Part shown: in pieces, positions 24,213 to 25,282 of the stretch
Layout of the letters: the number at the start of each line of letters is the position of its first letter
Numbering within the stretch: position 1 is the stretch's first letter
Assembly: GCA_020851015.1 (NCBI GenBank)
Contig: JADZDN010000357.1
Location: forward strand, 1-25,282
Direction: 5' to 3'
Length of the DNA stretch: 25,282 nt
Origin: Alphaproteobacteria bacterium
GTDB taxonomy: Bacteria > Pseudomonadota > Alphaproteobacteria > JAEULC01
The notes under the pieces: model-generated
The model's database searches: none
The model's input: the letters and a program-made list of their open reading frames with translations, nothing else
What the model was told of the DNA's origin: nothing
Position numbers and translations under genes: made by a program

Positions 24213-25282
24213 ATGAGCGACGCCAAGCTGGAGTTCGCAGGCGACGTCCGCAAACTCGAGGAGGAACTCGACAGCGAGATCCGCTTCCGTCCGCTGCTGC
24301 CGGCGGCGGGGACGATCGTCACCGTGCTGCTGCTGCTGCTGTCGCTGTTCCACTACTACACCGCCGGCTTCGGCCTGCTGCGCGAGACGACGCATCGCGG
24401 CGTGCACATGGCCTTCGTGCTGGGGTTGATCTTCCTGGTCTTCCCGCTGCTGAAATCCGACAACAGGAAAGAACTCCGGGCGGGCATGCTGAAGCCGCTG
24501 GGCATCGGGTTGATCGACTGGGCCGGCGCCTTGGCGGCCGCGGCGGCCAGTCTCTACGTCCCGTACATCTTCGACGACCTGGCCTTTCGCGTTGGCAATC
24601 CGCTGCCGGTCGACGTGCTCATGGGCAGCCTGCTGATCGTCGTGCTGCTGGAGGCGACGCGGCGCAGCGTTGGCTGGCCGCTGCCGGCGATCGCGATCGC
24701 GATGATCCTCTACGCGATCTATGGCCGGTCGTTTCCCGGCATCCTGGCGCATGCCGGCGCCAACTGGTCCGGCGTGGTCAACCACCTCTATTTGACCAGC
24801 CAGGGCATCTACGGCATCGCGCTGGGCGTGGTCGCGACCTATGTCTTCCACTACGTGCTGTTCGGCGTGCTGGCGACGCGCGTCGGCCTGGGCAAGTTCT
24901 TCATCGATCTGGCCTCGGCCCTGGCCGGGCGCTACGCCGGCGGCCCGGCCAAGGTTTCGATCTTCGGATCGGCGCTGTTCGGCATGATCTCGGGCTCGTC
25001 GATCGCCAACACGGTCACGGTGGGATCGCTGACCATCCCGGCGATGATCCGGCTGGGCTACCAGCGCCACTTCGCCGCCGCCGTGGAAAGCACGGCGTCC
25101 ACGGGCGGCCAGATCACGCCGCCGATCATGGGCGCGGCCGCGTTCCTGATGGTCGAGTTCCTCAACACGCCCTACCAGATCATCATCCTGGCGGCGGTCG
25201 TGCCGGCCTTCATGCATTTCTTCGGCGTGTTCTGGCAGGTGCATTTCGAGGCCAAGAAGCACGGGCTGCGCGGCCTGACCAA
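24213..25282 (+). CDS. TRAP transporter fused permease, N-terminal part (3' end outside window)
   Basis: The frame is open from ATG 24213 to the window end, 356 codons. After a charged N-terminus come many hydrophobic segments: TIVTVLLLLLSLFHYY, the MAFVLGLIFLVFPLL helix, then AATYVFHYVLFGVLATRVGLG-like text (here YVFHYVLFGVLATRVG). The DctM signature reads SIFGSALFGMISGSSIANTV and STASTGGQITPPIMGAAAFL. This matches the fused 4TM-12TM permeases that work with TAXI proteins to import solutes using a Na+ or H+ gradient. GGAGG lies eight bases before the ATG. The visible part should be about half of the roughly 650-residue or longer protein. The partner is the upstream binding protein. Confidence 0.94.
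   Translation, partial: MSDAKLEFAGDVRKLEEELDSEIRFRPLLPAAGTIVTVLLLLLSLFHYYTAGFGLLRETTHRGVHMAFVLGLIFLVFPLLKSDNRKELRAGMLKPLGIGLIDWAGALAAAAASLYVPYIFDDLAFRVGNPLPVDVLMGSLLIVVLLEATRRSVGWPLPAIAIAMILYAIYGRSFPGILAHAGANWSGVVNHLYLTSQGIYGIALGVVATYVFHYVLFGVLATRVGLGKFFIDLASALAGRYAGGPAKVSIFGSALFGMISGSSIANTVTVGSLTIPAMIRLGYQRHFAAAVESTASTGGQITPPIMGAAAFLMVEFLNTPYQIIILAAVVPAFMHFFGVFWQVHFEAKKHGLRGLT

Noticed and set aside
20415..25262. A 1615-codon open frame on the minus strand, antisense to four genes and overlapping the cyclase
   Set aside because: It runs antisense through the hydrolase and TRAP genes with low-complexity His/Arg/Asp-rich text, as GC-rich codon use often produces. The plus-strand genes carry clear family motifs.

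Overview
The window is GC-rich chromosomal DNA from an alphaproteobacterium. The gene families suggest Rhodospirillales, Reyranellales or a rhizobial relative, but I cannot name a genus. Clues are an ethylmalonyl-CoA mutase, a type II (RibH2-like) lumazine synthase behind an FMN riboswitch, a bacterial ELM1-family protein, the alphaproteobacterial set DUF2948-hisG-hisD-UPF0262-LMW phosphatase near murA, and GC-rich palindromic intergenic elements. I see no prophage, insertion sequence or CRISPR array.

Layout. 1-2.6 kb: the 3' end of ecm converges on pgk across a composite palindrome. pgk diverges from an FMN riboswitch and ribH. 2.6-4.3 kb: an ELM1-family gene, then a MazE/MazF-like toxin-antitoxin pair whose toxin is frameshifted. 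4.3-7.2 kb: a class III CoA-transferase, a PPK2 polyphosphate kinase and an ABC-2 permease with no ATPase partner beside it. 7.2-8.5 kb: recX and an apparently intact ccdAB module with a promoter/operator that can be read directly. 8.5-11.9 kb: a tightly packed minus-strand operon, DUF2948-hisG-hisD-UPF0262-LMW phosphatase. 11.9-15.1 kb: a GFA-family gene and a small secreted protein separate that operon from murA, dcd and a small basic protein. 15.2 kb: tRNA-Thr(GGT). 15.5-21.4 kb: a 1218-residue multi-PAS hybrid histidine kinase converges on a membrane-bound class III adenylate cyclase. 21.7-25.3 kb: a membrane-anchored SGNH hydrolase, then a TAXI-type TRAP transporter (binding protein and truncated fused permease) with a strong hairpin between its two genes.

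How the genes relate. Most of the window is core metabolism (glycolysis, riboflavin, histidine, peptidoglycan precursors, dNTP balance, C2/C3 assimilation) with accessory insertions: two toxin-antitoxin modules, the GFA/secreted-protein pair and palindromic repeats. The most unusual items are the degenerate N-terminal receiver of the hybrid kinase, the two toxin-antitoxin control regions with palindromes over or next to promoters (one with a broken toxin), the Asn/Gly-rich insertion in MurA, the repeat that supplies the end of ecm, and the hairpin inside the TRAP operon. I found no convincing wholly new multi-gene system.
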